From Paracyclopina nana (lineage: Eukaryota > Arthropoda > Copepoda > Cyclopoida > Cyclopettidae), in NCBI GenBank assembly GCA_019096065.1, contig JAGUCH010000007.1:1200501-1264500 (forward strand): 64,000 nt of DNA, written 5' to 3'. The notes under the pieces were generated by a model that saw only the letters and a program-made list of their open reading frames with translations, was not told the DNA's origin and ran no database searches. Position numbers and translations under genes: made by a program. Positions 1-12,480 of this stretch are shown here, piece after piece; the first letter of the stretch is position 1, and each line of letters begins with the position of its first letter.

Positions 1-1422
1 GGAAAGTTTTTAAGCATACAGATTCATCAGCACAGTTCATGTTAAAACATAGTTGGTCATTATAATCAATTGAAAGAGCCGGAGCCATTTTTCACAGCTA
101 AATTTCCCATTGTGTACTCAGTGTATATGTGTGTGGGGAGTGGGGAAGCAAAAAAGTAGAGATGCCATCTTAACCACTCAGTCTTAAAAAGAGATTTTTA
201 CTTGATGTACACGACTTGACAAACCGCATTATAACAATATCTCTGATGATCACAGTTCGAAAACTAGGTCGAGATTTTGGTCATTCAGACAGCAAGGCAG
301 CGAGGTGCAATAGCTATTTCGGTGAATTAATGGAATTGATGGCGAGACATGATAATGAGTTATCTGTACAAAACTAACAATGCACTCTGCATACTGCATT
401 TTATGCCCTAAAAAGTGCGGTCGTGGTGCTGCTGTTGCTACCCCGCTTGGTAATTTTATTGGCCGATTAAAATCACCTTGCTGAAATGTTATGGGCTCGT
501 AAAAATGGAAATGAAGTAGTTTCATGTCCGATTAAAAGCTCAACAGCAGCAGCAGGGGAGCTCGCGAGCCGCCATGAATAGATAATTGAGCAACAAAAAA
601 TTGGGCACCCGATTTTTTTTTCAGGCAAAAAAATATTATGAGCATGCACTGGGGAATTTGGGTCAATATTGTTTGCTCACTCTTAGGCTATATGTAGGTT
701 TTCTGATAAAAAAAATCCTCTTATCAGGCACAGAATATTACGGGAGAAATGTAAAAACTGAGGTGTACTAGATAGGCCAAAATCAGCTGATTTTCAGTGA
801 AGGTCTCAAAACTGAATTGTAAGTCAGGGATTTCACTTTGCAGAGCAAAAGGAGCTTTTTATTGCACTCTGATTTGTGCAATGCATGCAGGCTTTAGAAA
901 AGGCTTTTTTTTATCAGTTGTAGCATTTTCATGTTTAGCTCACTCCTGTTGTCACTTTTAGAGCAAATAAAAGCTTACAGTTTCAGTTGCTAAGCCATTT
1001 TGGGAATTATTTATTTTTCTCCCACAGTGAATTGAAAATTCTGAGCTTTCTACTCTTCACTGGTTTCATAATCATTTACTTCACTCAACCTTTTATATTT
1101 TCCTAGCTGTAGGACTCATTCAAGACAAAGCACATGTTAATGCGACTCTCTAATCATCTTTCAAGTTTGCGTTCATTGCCCAAATCTGGAGCGTAATTGA
1201 AATTCAATCATATTTTCCTCGCTTGACATTTAATATTTTTTACTTTAATATTTTTTTGGCCAAGCAACTCATTCTAGACAAATCACATCCTAATGAGTCT
1301 CTCTATTCATCTTTCAATGTTGCGTTCAGCACTCAAAACTGAATCGTAATTCCAAGAGTACGTCAATTTTAAAATAAAGCTTTACGTTTAAGCTATCCCA
1401 GTACAAATTACGTAAGGCTTAC
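1..1422. other. Non-coding, AT-rich DNA with one repeat arm
   Basis: No open frame with convincing splice borders is seen. The stretch holds two direct, diverged copies of a dispersed repeat (about 1120-1200 and 1237-1362). The second is matched in inverted orientation at about 2230-2345. It is probably the intron or flank of the minus-strand exon at 1423-1806. Confidence 0.5.
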
Positions 1423-1806
1423 CAAGATGTGAATACTGAACCATAGTGTGGTGAGCTGATGATTGCGGTGGAGCAAATCTGGAGAAAAACCTCTTGGACT
1501 CTTCGAGCTCTCGCTCTAAAATGTCCTGGTCGACTGGACCACCAGGATGACCACCACCGTGGTGACCATCGTTGTTGTTGTCCAAGTCTTCCGGATCCTC
1601 CACGTTGTTCCGGGCACGAGCAAGGCCAAAAGGCCGCAATCCCAGGGTCGCGGCCAGCTTTTCAAGCTTTCGATCACTGCTGCAGTATGTTTCGCACTTG
1701 GTGCCAATAAAGTTGGGATATGTTGGTGAGAATTGCGGCCTTTTTCTGCCCCTTTTTGTCTGCGTTGTGTGCTTGAGCTCTTGGAGCCGGAGCACAGTAA
1801 ACTGAG
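1423..1806 (-). CDS. Putative internal coding exon, unrecognised gene
   Basis: This minus-strand frame is open from a TCTCTCAG acceptor to a strong GTAAGC donor after ...QYSHL. The peptide is charged (ERELEESKRFF), with a His/Gly-rich stretch (DGHHGGGHPGG) and the run RKLEKLAATLGLRP. I do not recognise a domain. The exon starts in phase 0, which matches the phase-0 end of the exon at 4337-4576, so the two may be consecutive exons. A shorter exon using a later acceptor (near 1679 or 1715) is possible. Base composition is clearly more GC-rich than the flanks, which supports coding. Continuation would lie left of the window. The gene identity is unknown. Confidence 0.4.
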
Positions 1807-1838
1807 AGACTTGAGCCTACTGCACAAGCGCTATACGT

Positions 1839-1856
1839 ACACACACACACACACAC
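1839..1856. repeat. (AC)9 microsatellite
   Basis: Nine AC dinucleotides in a row, just upstream (in minus-strand sense) of the putative acceptor of the exon at 1423-1806. Confidence 0.9.
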
Positions 1857-4336
1857 GGGAATCGCCGTTTTTTACATGCTGCAACAACAGCAGCAGACAC
1901 AAGCGAACTTCTTTTAGAGCGCACTCAACTTCTTCTAGCAGAATGCTACACACCCCGACCCCCTAAACGTAGTGGACAACTCGATGCTAGAGCACTCTGG
2001 GGCGACCAGAGAACGGTCGAGTTAGAGTCGCTTCATCGCCAGAGAACGGTTAAATTCTTTGGTACATTTTGGAGCGAGAGCTTGAAGAGTCCAGGAGGTT
2101 TTCCTCCATATTCAATCCACTTCGATCATCAGCTTTTACACTTATCGTTCAGTATTAACGCATTGGTAGTTAACTTGAAATTAAGCGAGGATTTAGCGAC
2201 TGAACATATTAATGTCGTGTAACGTCTTTGTTCTAATTAAGAGCGTTTCAGCACTAAGAACTGAACGCAACATTGAAAGATGAATGGAGAGTCGCATTGA
2301 ACTGTGATTTGTTTTGAATGAGTCGTTTGGCCAAAAAAATATCAGAGTGGGTTAATTTGCGGTTAAAAAACTCTCTCGTCGACAAACTAGCCAGACATGT
2401 TTTATGATCATTCAGCCCGAAAAATGCGCCTTCTTTTATAGCGACATGACTCGACAGCAGACAAGGTCACCTATCCAAATTGTTGTTTACCCCTTAATTA
2501 AACTGACCCTATTTTGGCGGGAAATTCGAACAAGCGGAATGTGCATTGTAAACACATGACAACCGTGAAAGAACAGCGGCGGCTTTGTTTTCCGACAAAT
2601 TTTGGAATATTTCTCTTTTCCCAATTTTTCCCATTTTTTTGCTGCTCCCCCTTTTCACTAGCAGCAATAACAGTCATTAAGGCCCTTATGGCACTCTAAT
2701 TAATTACAGCCTTCAAGTCTAATAACGAGTCTTCTTCACCAGACATATTTGCAATTTTTGCCAGGCGAAAATTACGTTCTTTTTTCAACCACAAATTGAT
2801 CTCGTTAAAAAGCTCGACTATTGCCAATTTCACATAAGGCTGAATCAATTAAGTTGAGATTTGACCTCTGAACTCTTAATAAGAAAAAGTGTAAACAACC
2901 CGAAGAAAAGAGTTGTAAACAAAATTCCTTGGCGTAGAAATTAGAAACTTTGTTTACCTTTATGCATCCCCAGTCCATGTTGGTCGGAAGACATTTTTGC
3001 CTGCAAAACAAGAGAGAAAAAACTGGTTAAAGACAAGTGGCAAAGTTAATGAGGGTTCAGATGCAAATGACTTCACAGGTCACTTTTCATCTTGAATGAG
3101 ATTTTATGAGAGCCCATTATTTACTCTTTTTTATGAATTATTTTCAAATTAGGCTCAATGTCAAAAAAGGGGTCTTTTTGGGGCCAGGGGCAATTCACGA
3201 TTTTGCCGGCCATTAAAATAATGCGGTTTTTTTCTTTTTTATACAATATCTATAAATCATGCTCTTTTAAAATTATTGGGGCTTCTGATCTTGTTAGAAT
3301 GGTGCTAAATTAGTAGGGCTTTTTTTCTGTGACTCTGGGTCAGTTGAAACGACTTTTCCCACATGAAGAACAACTCGTTTTTGTCAACTTTTGGGTGGTG
3401 GTGAAGACCATGATGTCAAAATACTTGGGACAGGCCAGAATGACAACAATTTTGACTTTGATGGCCAACTGTCCAAAAAGAATCTTCTCCAGGCTTGATC
3501 TGGATTTGAAGCTCAAAAAGCTTATGTTTAACAGTCAATAATGGAAGTTTTCCCAACTTTGCCCCAATTAAGATTGTCTTCAATCCAGATTCAATTTCAC
3601 CCCATTTTTTTATGTTTTTTGGGGTGATTTTAACAGACTCTCAATTGAGACTATATATTGTATACAGTTTTGGGGTCTCCAGGGATGTTTTGATATCCCC
3701 TCACTTTTTGCTTTGCTACAAGGAATGTGTGCTTTTAGTAGCTTTACTTCCCAAGATGTTTTCAACCGATTTTCTGCTCTATGCGACCATAAAAATTATC
3801 ATGAACTTTGGGGGTGTCCTGGTACTTTTGGTCAACAACAAGCCAAGGGGTAAAGCATCATTTGTCACGGCTCAAAAAATTATGATGACCTTGAAAAAAT
3901 TTCGGTTATAGCATCTGGACACTAAACTGTTCTATCCTCCCAGTCATTTTGGATTCTGGAGGGAAAAAGGGCCAAAAAAAAGCATATCTATACTTCTTAT
4001 ATGTGAGGCAAATAATGAATGGATTCACTTTTTTCAAAAAAAAATCTCAACTAACTAAAGTATGCAACTTGATATTAAAAAAATCAGACTTTTAATGAGA
4101 TTTGTTTTCATACAATTTTGTTTTCAGTCTCCCAAACTTGAATTGAAATTGAATTTTGAAACATCACTTTTCAATGATACACAAATTGTCCCACATTTTT
4201 AAAAATATGTTTTTAATTCAAACTCAGCACTAAAATCAGGCATCAACATTGTAAAGTCCAAATTCGATTATTTTCATTTTTCAATAATTTTTTGACTAAA
4301 TCCAAAAATAGCGGGACACTCTGTGGTATTTAGTAC
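1857..4336. other. Non-coding stretch, probable intron
   Basis: AT-rich, with no supported gene. It contains the inverted partner (about 2230-2345) of the repeat at 1237-1362. Short open frames on both strands lack splice borders and coding-like composition. Confidence 0.45.
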
Positions 4337-4576
4337 CTCATGCCAAGCATAGGCAGGCGTGGCAGCAACGGCCCCGCCCTCAGTAGTAGTATTGGTATTC
4401 ATGTGCTCAGCCATGACTGACATCCAATGAGCTAAGCCTGCTTGCGAGCCGGTCACAGCCATGGAAGTGGCAACAGCTGACTCGACAGCTGACGGCGAGG
4501 CAGCAGCTGACGATTTTCCCCCCTGTTCCCCACCAGCTTCATCATCTCCGACCGGACTCCACACTGCCAAAGCCTT
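4337..4576 (-). CDS. Putative coding exon, Ala/Ser-rich, unrecognised gene
   Basis: A 240-nt exon of exactly 80 codons runs from a good acceptor (TTCTTTTCAG) to a GTACTA donor, phase 0 at both ends. The peptide begins KALAVWSPVGDDE, continues through a Ser/Ala/Val low-complexity region, and ends with AHWMSVMAEHMN and AYAWHE. The local rise in GC, the open frame and the exact phase fit with the exon at 5423-5525 upstream and 1423-1806 downstream all argue for coding. The composition would suit a disordered region of a transcriptional regulator, but no domain is visible, so this is a guess. Confidence 0.5.
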
Positions 4577-5422
4577 CTGAAAAGAAGAAAGGCTTTTTTC
4601 AAAGAAGGCCAGGCCCCATTTTTTTTTAAATAGCAATTTTTTGAAGAGCAGCTCATGGCTATTTATGGCTAATTTCTCTTCACACGAAAAGGTTGAGGAA
4701 TCATTAGAATTTGCTATGTGGAAAAACCATTAGCAGTAGGAAGTTGAAAGTAGATCACTGTGGGGCAAGCCTGGCTTGAAACCCCACCAAAAATTTTAAG
4801 CATTGCGGATTTTGGAGAGTGGCTCTTTTGAGGCGTTTTTGGCTGCGAGTTTCCCCAGTGTGGAAAGGGATTTTTTGCTGGCAAAACCTCGCTGCAATGT
4901 GAGACTCGATGAAAAATGAGTGGTCTCACTAATGATAGTTGTCATATTGCAACATTAAAACTTATACAGTACAATAATATAGTTTTACCACGTTGTTTTC
5001 AAATATGCTTTTTTTCAGCAGGCCAAAAAACACTGACCTGAATATTTACTAATGCTCCAAATACTTTTTATGACACTTCCTGCATATTGATATGTGTTTA
5101 TTTAGGGGCAAAAAAGGCTGGAACTTTCACTATAATGATAATAGGCAAATTGAATACAACTTCACTTTTTAAATATTAATTAACGACATTTCCATATTCA
5201 CATCAAATCAGAATTTCAAAAATTCCAGTGATTTCCTCCCAATTTTAGTATATAGCACAAAAATTAAAAAATGGCGTTTTTCTGGTGATTTTCCTCCAGA
5301 TTCAAAGGTGTTTAAAAAAGAAGAAATTATTACGGGAGAATAATGGGGGTAAACATTGGTTTAAACGCCTTTGAATCAAGATGTTGGCACGAGGGGCGCA
5401 AAAAAGTTTAAATTGCACTTAC
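4577..5422. other. Probable intron
   Basis: Lies between two minus-strand exons whose phases match. The acceptor side has a pyrimidine-rich tract. Nothing else is recognised. Confidence 0.4.
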
Positions 5423-5525
5423 CACCCCATTTGTATTCTCAGCTGAGAGCGGAGCAAAAAAGTTATCAACATTAAACACTGCTGCTGTTGCCCTTTTTTG
5501 CCCAGTGTCATCTAAAGCACTGGAA
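5423..5525 (-). CDS. Putative short coding exon, unrecognised gene
   Basis: A 103-nt exon lies between a TTCTTTCAG acceptor and a strong GTAAGTG donor. One base completes a codon, then 34 codons read SSALDDTGQKRATAA, then VFNVDNFFAPLSAEN, ending NGV in phase 0. The next exon to the left (4337-4576) starts in phase 0, so they join cleanly. The exon needs an upstream partner ending in phase 2, which I did not find: the exon at 15093-15443 ends in phase 0. At least one linking exon is therefore missing, or the two belong to different transcripts. Confidence 0.45.
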
Positions 5526-8500
5526 CTGAAAGAACTGCAACAGCCCAAATTCCTGCCTACTTTTTTTCCGGTGGGGAAACACCTTGAAAAACTACTCGCG
5601 TAAATTACCCGTTTTTTTGCTGCAGTTCTTTTTTGCTTTTCGCAATTCGCACTTCTCTTGCAATTTCGGTGGTTTAGCCTAGTTTTCTACTAGATTTATT
5701 AACCCAATTTCTTAAACTGCATCATACAAACTAATAGCTTAAGAATTAAAAAAGTAAACAAAAACACTTTTATGAATTGTTTTTATCAAGAAAAAACCTG
5801 TGATTTTTCATTTTTAAAAATAGGTTCATGTGACATAAAAATTGGAGGTTTTTTTTTAAAAAAGCAAGTTTTTCTGCTAAAAAATTGTCTATCATATTGA
5901 ATATATTGTTCTTTAAGGCGGAATTTTTAAGGCATTGAGTTTATTTTGAGGACATGAAAATGGACCTGGTTGGGAAAAAGGTGGCTTTTGATTGGTCGAG
6001 ATCCGCCACCGTGCTACTTTTTTGCGAGAGTGCCGACATTTTTCAAGCCAAAGGGTTGAAGGCAGCGCGTGCAGCTGCTTGTTGCACACAGTGGAAAAAA
6101 ACGCGCCGCATCTCACCATTCAATTCAAAATGCAAACCTCATCATGTCGCCTTTTTTGCCCGCAAACTTTTTTCCACTCCAAATCCACATTGCAATATCT
6201 TTTGACGAGTTCGTGATATGAAATGCAAAAAATCCCTAATTGGCCTTTTAGCAGCTCCTTTTTTCTCTCTCGCTTCGCTTTTTGGGAGAGAAAAACGAGT
6301 TTTGCAGCTTTTGAAAGCTGCCTCAAAATCCGGGAATCAATGTTGTGCTCACTTGAAAATGATGATACAAAAAAAACACGTGCTCATTTCGCGCAAATCT
6401 TGAAATGTCCATCAACAAAAATAAGAGCTATGACTCAATTCCACAGTTTTTATAGCTAATTTCTATTAATTTTTTATGCGTATTAAAAACACTAATTGGC
6501 GTTCTTTGGTATCTTTAGGCCCTGTTCAACTAGTCAGTTAACAGCAAAATTACGGCCTCATAATTTAAAAAAAATTATTTTTTTTTAAATTATTTTTAGT
6601 GTTTATCCTTACTTTACAAAACAATTCTGAGGCCTTCCAATTTTCGGCTTTTTTTGGTAGTGTATTGCGTAATAATTTTCGCATAAAAATCGTCAAATGA
6701 AGCAGGTTATTTTGCTCTGAAAAGGGTAATTTAGGAATTATTTCAGCTTTAAACGCCGAAAAATAATGCGAGTTTCACTGGCAAAATAATCCACTGTGCC
6801 AATCAAACGTGAACGCATCTTTAAAGTTTCAAGCAATGAAAGCTTGTGATTAAGTTTTTTCATGATATTCATCGAGTTATGTTTTCAGTGCTGGCAAAAT
6901 TAAAGAGAAGTTGAAGAAGGGCGCGTGACCAATCAGCTGAAAAATGATGGATCATCAATGTTGCTGTTGCATAGCAATACAGGGTGACCCATCGATAATT
7001 ACGCTTTTGGCTGCCTTTGATTTTGTGGAGAGCCTGTATGGCAACTCACGCAGCTGCTGCCTCTGGGTTCAAGGCCCACTTCCATATCATCCGTCTCTGT
7101 CGCGAAGTGTGTCTGGCGAGGCCCACCTCATCTATCTCACCCAAAAAAAATTATCTCACTCGAACGCCTATTAACCGACTAAAAATAATTAACTACCTAC
7201 CTCATTAATAGCCATAGATAAACCCGAGTTGCTTGACTTTTTTCAGGTCTATACTTTATACTTGAATGCTATGGGTGTTTATTTAAGGAAAATGTCGATT
7301 TTTTCATTTTTGGAAAAGCAGCAGAAATGAAGGTTTTTCTTTAAATTATGACATATTTTACATTTGCCCGCATAAAACCCTGCAAACATAGAATAATAAT
7401 AATATGATAATCATTATAATTAATAATAAAACATTTAGCAGAGATGTCAGTTTTGGGATGTGTTTTTGTCCGCGTAATTTTTTGAAAAGCTATAAAAATT
7501 GGTCTGGGTTTTTTTCCGGGCAATTTCTTGAAAAGAGATAACGGCTTAATTGACAAAAGCAACGCCAGAAAGCCAAAAATCTTACATTAAAATGAGTGCT
7601 TAAAGAAGTCTTTTTTTAATTGTTTTTTTGGTAGCAGATGAGGAGGGCCATCCATATAGTATACCTGTAATAATCGGGAGAAGAGTGGAATGGCCTATGA
7701 CGAAGAAGTCGATGATTCCACTCGCGCGCTCTTTTTTAACAAAAGCAGGCCTAATTCTAGGTGATCAGGCCTATACTTTAAAATGTGCCCCTTTTTTTCC
7801 CGCTGCTGCTGTTGCAGCAAATAACGCAACAACTTTTACAACAATGAAGGCAGACAACAAAAACAACAGCAATATTGTAGTAAATAAGAGCGCGGAAAAA
7901 ACCCAGCTTGATTTATTGATGGCAGGGGGAAAATGGCGCTTTTTGCACTTAGGCCCGGAATCTTTTTGCACACTCTCCACAAAACCTCTGTGCGAATTTT
8001 TTGCGCACTCCCGCTCCTTTCCGCCAAATTGCACGGCTTTCTTCCCGTCGAAAAAGCCGCAAGTTTTCATTAAACCAATTTGAATTTTCGCGCGCTTTTC
8101 AAACACTAATTAAGTATTGTCAGCTGATGCGCGAAATTCCTTTATAACAATTTCAAGCGAATTTATACTAAAATATCAAAGTCCCGTTCATTTAATATGG
8201 AAAATCAAAAGTTTGTCAAATTAGCATTATTACAGTAAGCATGCAATTTTTGAATATTATTTAAAAACTACTTTAATATTGGCCTTAAATTTGTCGACAC
8301 CCTCCTTATGTTACATAAAGTATCAAGAAGTAAGACAAGCAGCATTTTTTATCACTCGGAACTTTTTTAATTGGTTTCCTTTAAGAAAAACAAGATTTGT
8401 TTACTTTTGTGAAGTTTGGCAGATTTTCTACTCTTCAAGTTTGTCGCATCATTTTTTGGCCCAAAATGGGCTAATCGCATTTTTGGCACTTGCAGCAGAG

Positions 8501-9296
8501 TTTAAAAGTAAGCTGCCAGGATTTCGGACATCATAATGTCGTATAATAAAGTGCACTTTTGCCACTTTTGCAGGCTAGTGCAAAGTGTCCAGTTGCATTA
8601 AATCAACAAAAAGTTGTGGGAAACAGCCACCAGATGGCTAATGCCCAGTTCATCTACAATAAAAAAGGCTTTACAGACGGAAAAACTATTTTAAATCTTA
8701 AATTGATAGTTCAGCTTAAGAGCGAGCAGCCTTTTTTAGGGCGTATTTGGCTATTTTCGCTCACCGTACTCAATATTTTCATTGCATTAAACAAATAACC
8801 TTGTTTAAGTTCAATTCTTTAAAAATATAAAATGATTTTAAACACTTGAGATTGTTCCATATCACTCAGACTTAAAGTCGATCCAATTTTTTTGAATAAT
8901 GAACTTTTTTTCCAAGGTTGTTTTCTATTGCGATTTTTTGCCTAGATGAACGGGGCATTAAAAGGTAGGAGCGTAATGCAAAAGTAGGACGACATGCAAT
9001 AAAGTCGGTAGCAGGAAACCTATTTCTTTTTGGATTTGCCCAAATGTGTGCAGAAAATGCACTTTTCTTGAAATTCGCTTCTATTCAACAATTCAGGCAT
9101 TCTGGTTGCTATTGTACTCACGTACCTTGCCATAGTAGAAGAAGGGCGATGCAAAAATTCGCCAAGAAAGAAGAAAGCACCTTTTGCTAACTGGCACAAA
9201 TTATGCAAATTGCCTCATAACTTGTGGGGAGAATGTTGTAAAGCAGGCAAAAAAGCAATTTCCAGCCTTCAATTTCACCCTTGTTCCTTATAGTCA

Positions 9297-9790
9297 GTTT
9301 GAATTTTGGCGCGCAAAATCAGAAACTTGTGAAGCTTTTAAAAACAAGCACAACAGCTGATTCGGTCTATTCAAAAAATGTCACACAAACAGATTGGATA
9401 TTTTTCTAGGAAAAGCACATTTGAATTTTGGCGCGCTTTTTTCACACTCAATCTAAACAATAACAAACAGCTGATAAATAGATAAAAAAGTTGTTTTGCC
9501 GTTTGTATAAATGCACGCTTAAGAAGTAAAACTAACAGAATTAATATTTCTCCCGAAAAATTCATTTGAATTTTGGCGCGCTTTTTTACTAGCAACGCGT
9601 TAATCCAAACACATACAAAGTATAAAAAACTTGATTTGTTCTGAGATTTCTTGGTGGCATTGCATAAATTCCCTCACTTAAAAAATGTAAAGCAAACAGA
9701 TTTCATAATTTTCTTGAAATAGCATATTTGAATTTTGGCGCGCTTTTCACACGCAACGCGTTAATCCAAACAATAACAAACAGCTGATGC
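9297..9790. repeat. Four spaced repeats carrying E2F-like TTTTGGCGCGC
   Basis: The word TTTGAATTTTGGCGCGC recurs with its 11-bp core at 9304, 9426, 9571 and 9733 (spacing 122, 145 and 162 bp). Three copies are followed by related text, including AACGCGTTAATCCAAAC and AACAAACAGCTGAT. A diverged fifth core (ATTTTCGCGCGC) is at 8084-8095. The core matches the E2F/DP consensus TTTSSCGC. I see this as a degenerate tandem repeat. Whether it is regulatory is unknown. Confidence 0.7.
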
Positions 9791-11841
9791 AAAGATTAAA
9801 AATAAGTTGATTTCCCATTTGTGTTTCGATATTTATCGATCTATTGGTGGCATTATGGCTATTTTGTGGACAAATAATGCAGAAATGTGTGTTCGAAAAA
9901 TATCCACGCTAGGCAAGCAGTACACAGAGCTAAGCCTGAGTCTCCTCGGGACAACAAAAAACGCGACAAAAAGTCTGAGTCTCGGTCAATGCCCCCCTGA
10001 CTACGACTACCTTAGCATAGCAGCAGACTATAAACAACCGTATACAAGCTAAAGTGCATGGGCCTGATCTTTTTTTCCATCATTATCTGCGTTATTATCA
10101 AGATTTGTCTGCAGCAGGAGTGGCTGTTGTTGTGGCTCAAAATGGAACCTTTTTTTGCTCTTGTAGTGATTCTGACGATTTTCAGTTGTGCTGAATTTGG
10201 AGCCTATCGAAATCAATATCGAGACATTGGAAACAGCTTTGAGCAATTTTACATAATTGTAGGCAATTGATTACAATTTGCCAAAGTTGGAACTTGTTGA
10301 ATTCTTTTTGTTTTGCATTTCGTTGCAAGATTTCAAGCTTTCTAAATTCGAACCTAAGAGTTTGAAAACACAACTTTTTGTAATTGATTCAGGGCAGATT
10401 GAATAAAAAGTAAAATTGGAAAATGAAATAAACAAAGGCCATCAAAATTGGCATCAAACTATTCGAATCAAAGAACATCAAATGAGTCTTGCCCAACTTG
10501 TCAAAATTGCAGCTAATAAATATCAACTTTTTAAAGACGATCCCTAAGGATTTCATAATTGGAATCAATCAGAATCAAATGGAACGCAACTTTTAAGTTT
10601 ATCGACAGATTTCAATTTTTCTAAATTGCAACCAATAAAGTCCAACTTTTTAAGGTTGGAACCAGCTGATTACAATCTTCCAAAATTGTAAATTGTAACT
10701 TTTGAAAGAATAACATTATCGGCTACAAAGAAAAACATTCCACTTTCTATAGCTAATTTTATTTGTCAATCCAAACTACCTGCACATTATTGTGTAGTAC
10801 TTTGTTTTATTGCATCCCATAGCAAAGGTACGGTAATTTTTTCAGCCTTGAACGGCGGCTGTAAAGCAGCAGTTTGTTGACCTTTGGCCAAAAGCAAGCA
10901 GCTGTAGTACAAGGAAAAAAGGCCGGCTCGTGGCTTTGGCCTTTTCCCCCAGTAGACAGGGGAAATGACAGCTCCCTCACTGAGGGGAAAATCCTGCGAA
11001 GGCCAAGTCTACTGTTACAACAAGGCTTGTCTAGTCTCCTGTCTGGAATTATGCACACTTTTTATATCAGTAATGTCAACGTCATCATCACTTAATGCTA
11101 CAATAAAAAGTCTTTGTTCCTCAATAATAAAGCTTTTTTTTTCTTGGAAAAAAGGCAAATGATTTTTGTGTGATGCCAAAGATGCACTTTTCAGCCTTTT
11201 AAATGGCATCATTTTGAAAGGTCCTGTAAAAACCTTTTAAAATAATTTTTGCAATTTTTGCTAGTGCCTGCAAAAATCAATATCATATTTCATCATGGCT
11301 TTAACTTTTGCCAGTGGTGGGGAAAATGAGCAAAGTTTTGCAAGCTATTATTGCAAAACTCAAGGTTTTCTGCAAGTGCTTCAAAAAGCCTTTTTCAGTA
11401 CCTTAGCACACACACACCTCAAAATTGGCCCAATCTTGAGAGCCAATCGAGCCACCTTTTTTAAGGCAGCACCACAAGCTGGTGATTTTCTTGCCATTTT
11501 GGCCCAATGTGGCTCATATAACACTTCAATGATGCATTGGCTTGGAAAAAGTTTTTATCATTGCAATGCTGGTGTGTGTTGAAAAGTTTTGTGGGCAATT
11601 TTTGGGTTTGTCAGGGAGGGGAAATTCATTCTCCTTCTGGAGAAGAAGAAAAATGCAATTCTTGGCTAGAGAGGAAAAATTGGATGGCACCAGCAGCAGC
11701 AGCTCTCTTGTAAAGAAGAGCACAGTAGTGAAAAGTGCCATTGAGGAGATGCACAAATTTTGTCAATTCCAGATATACCCAAACCAGTTTTGCAAAAGAT
11801 ATTCATCGCAAGAAATCCCCAAAGTAATCATCTGTAGAGTC

Positions 11842-12480
11842 ACAGGAATCATTATGATAAGATGCGCATGTTTAGTTAATATGATTTCAGCATTGAGAAC
11901 TGAAAGCTAACGTGAAGGATTGCAAACGAGGCTCATTAATTGATGCATTGTTCTCACCAAGTTATCATGTCAAAAAAATGGGAAGAACGTCCAAAAGTGG
12001 AAATGCTCAAAAACAAATTTAGAAACACTTAAATGATCGGCATAAAAAATGTATTAATTTGGTTACATCTAACAATGAAAACACGATACAAAATGCATTT
12101 GCTTTCAAATTGCCAAAAATTACCGTTTTATGATAGGCAGCCAAAAATTGGACAAAAATGACGCAACTCAATGTCACACTCGCTTCTTAATATAAAGTAC
12201 GTACTTAATTTTGCTATGCTATTATAGTGTCATTTCAGTTTTGAGAACTGACATCTAAACTGAAATTCTAAACAATTGCTACATTGAAATTGCGTGGAAG
12301 CACAGGAATCATTATGATAAGATGCGTATGTTGAGTTAATCTGATTTCAGTATCGAGAACTGAAAGCAAATGTGAAGGATTGCAAACGAGGCTCATTAAT
12401 TGTTGCATTGTTCTCACCAAGTTATCATGCCAAAAAAATGGGAAGAACATCCAAAAGTGAAAATGCTCAAAAAAAATTTA
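11842..12480. repeat. Two direct copies of a ~190-bp sequence
   Basis: Positions about 11842-12030 and 12300-12480 are near-identical, starting CACAGGAATCATTATGATAA and ending in AAATTTAGAAACACT. They sit about 458 bp apart. Each contains a quasi-palindrome (TTTCAG, spacer, AACTGAAAG) and GAGGCTCATTAATTG, features shared with a family found throughout the window. Confidence 0.85.

Noticed and set aside
7628-8083. Plus-strand open frame of 151 codons
   Set aside because: Low-complexity Asn/Lys/Thr translation of AT-rich DNA starting at a non-ATG codon. No coding signature or consistent splice borders.
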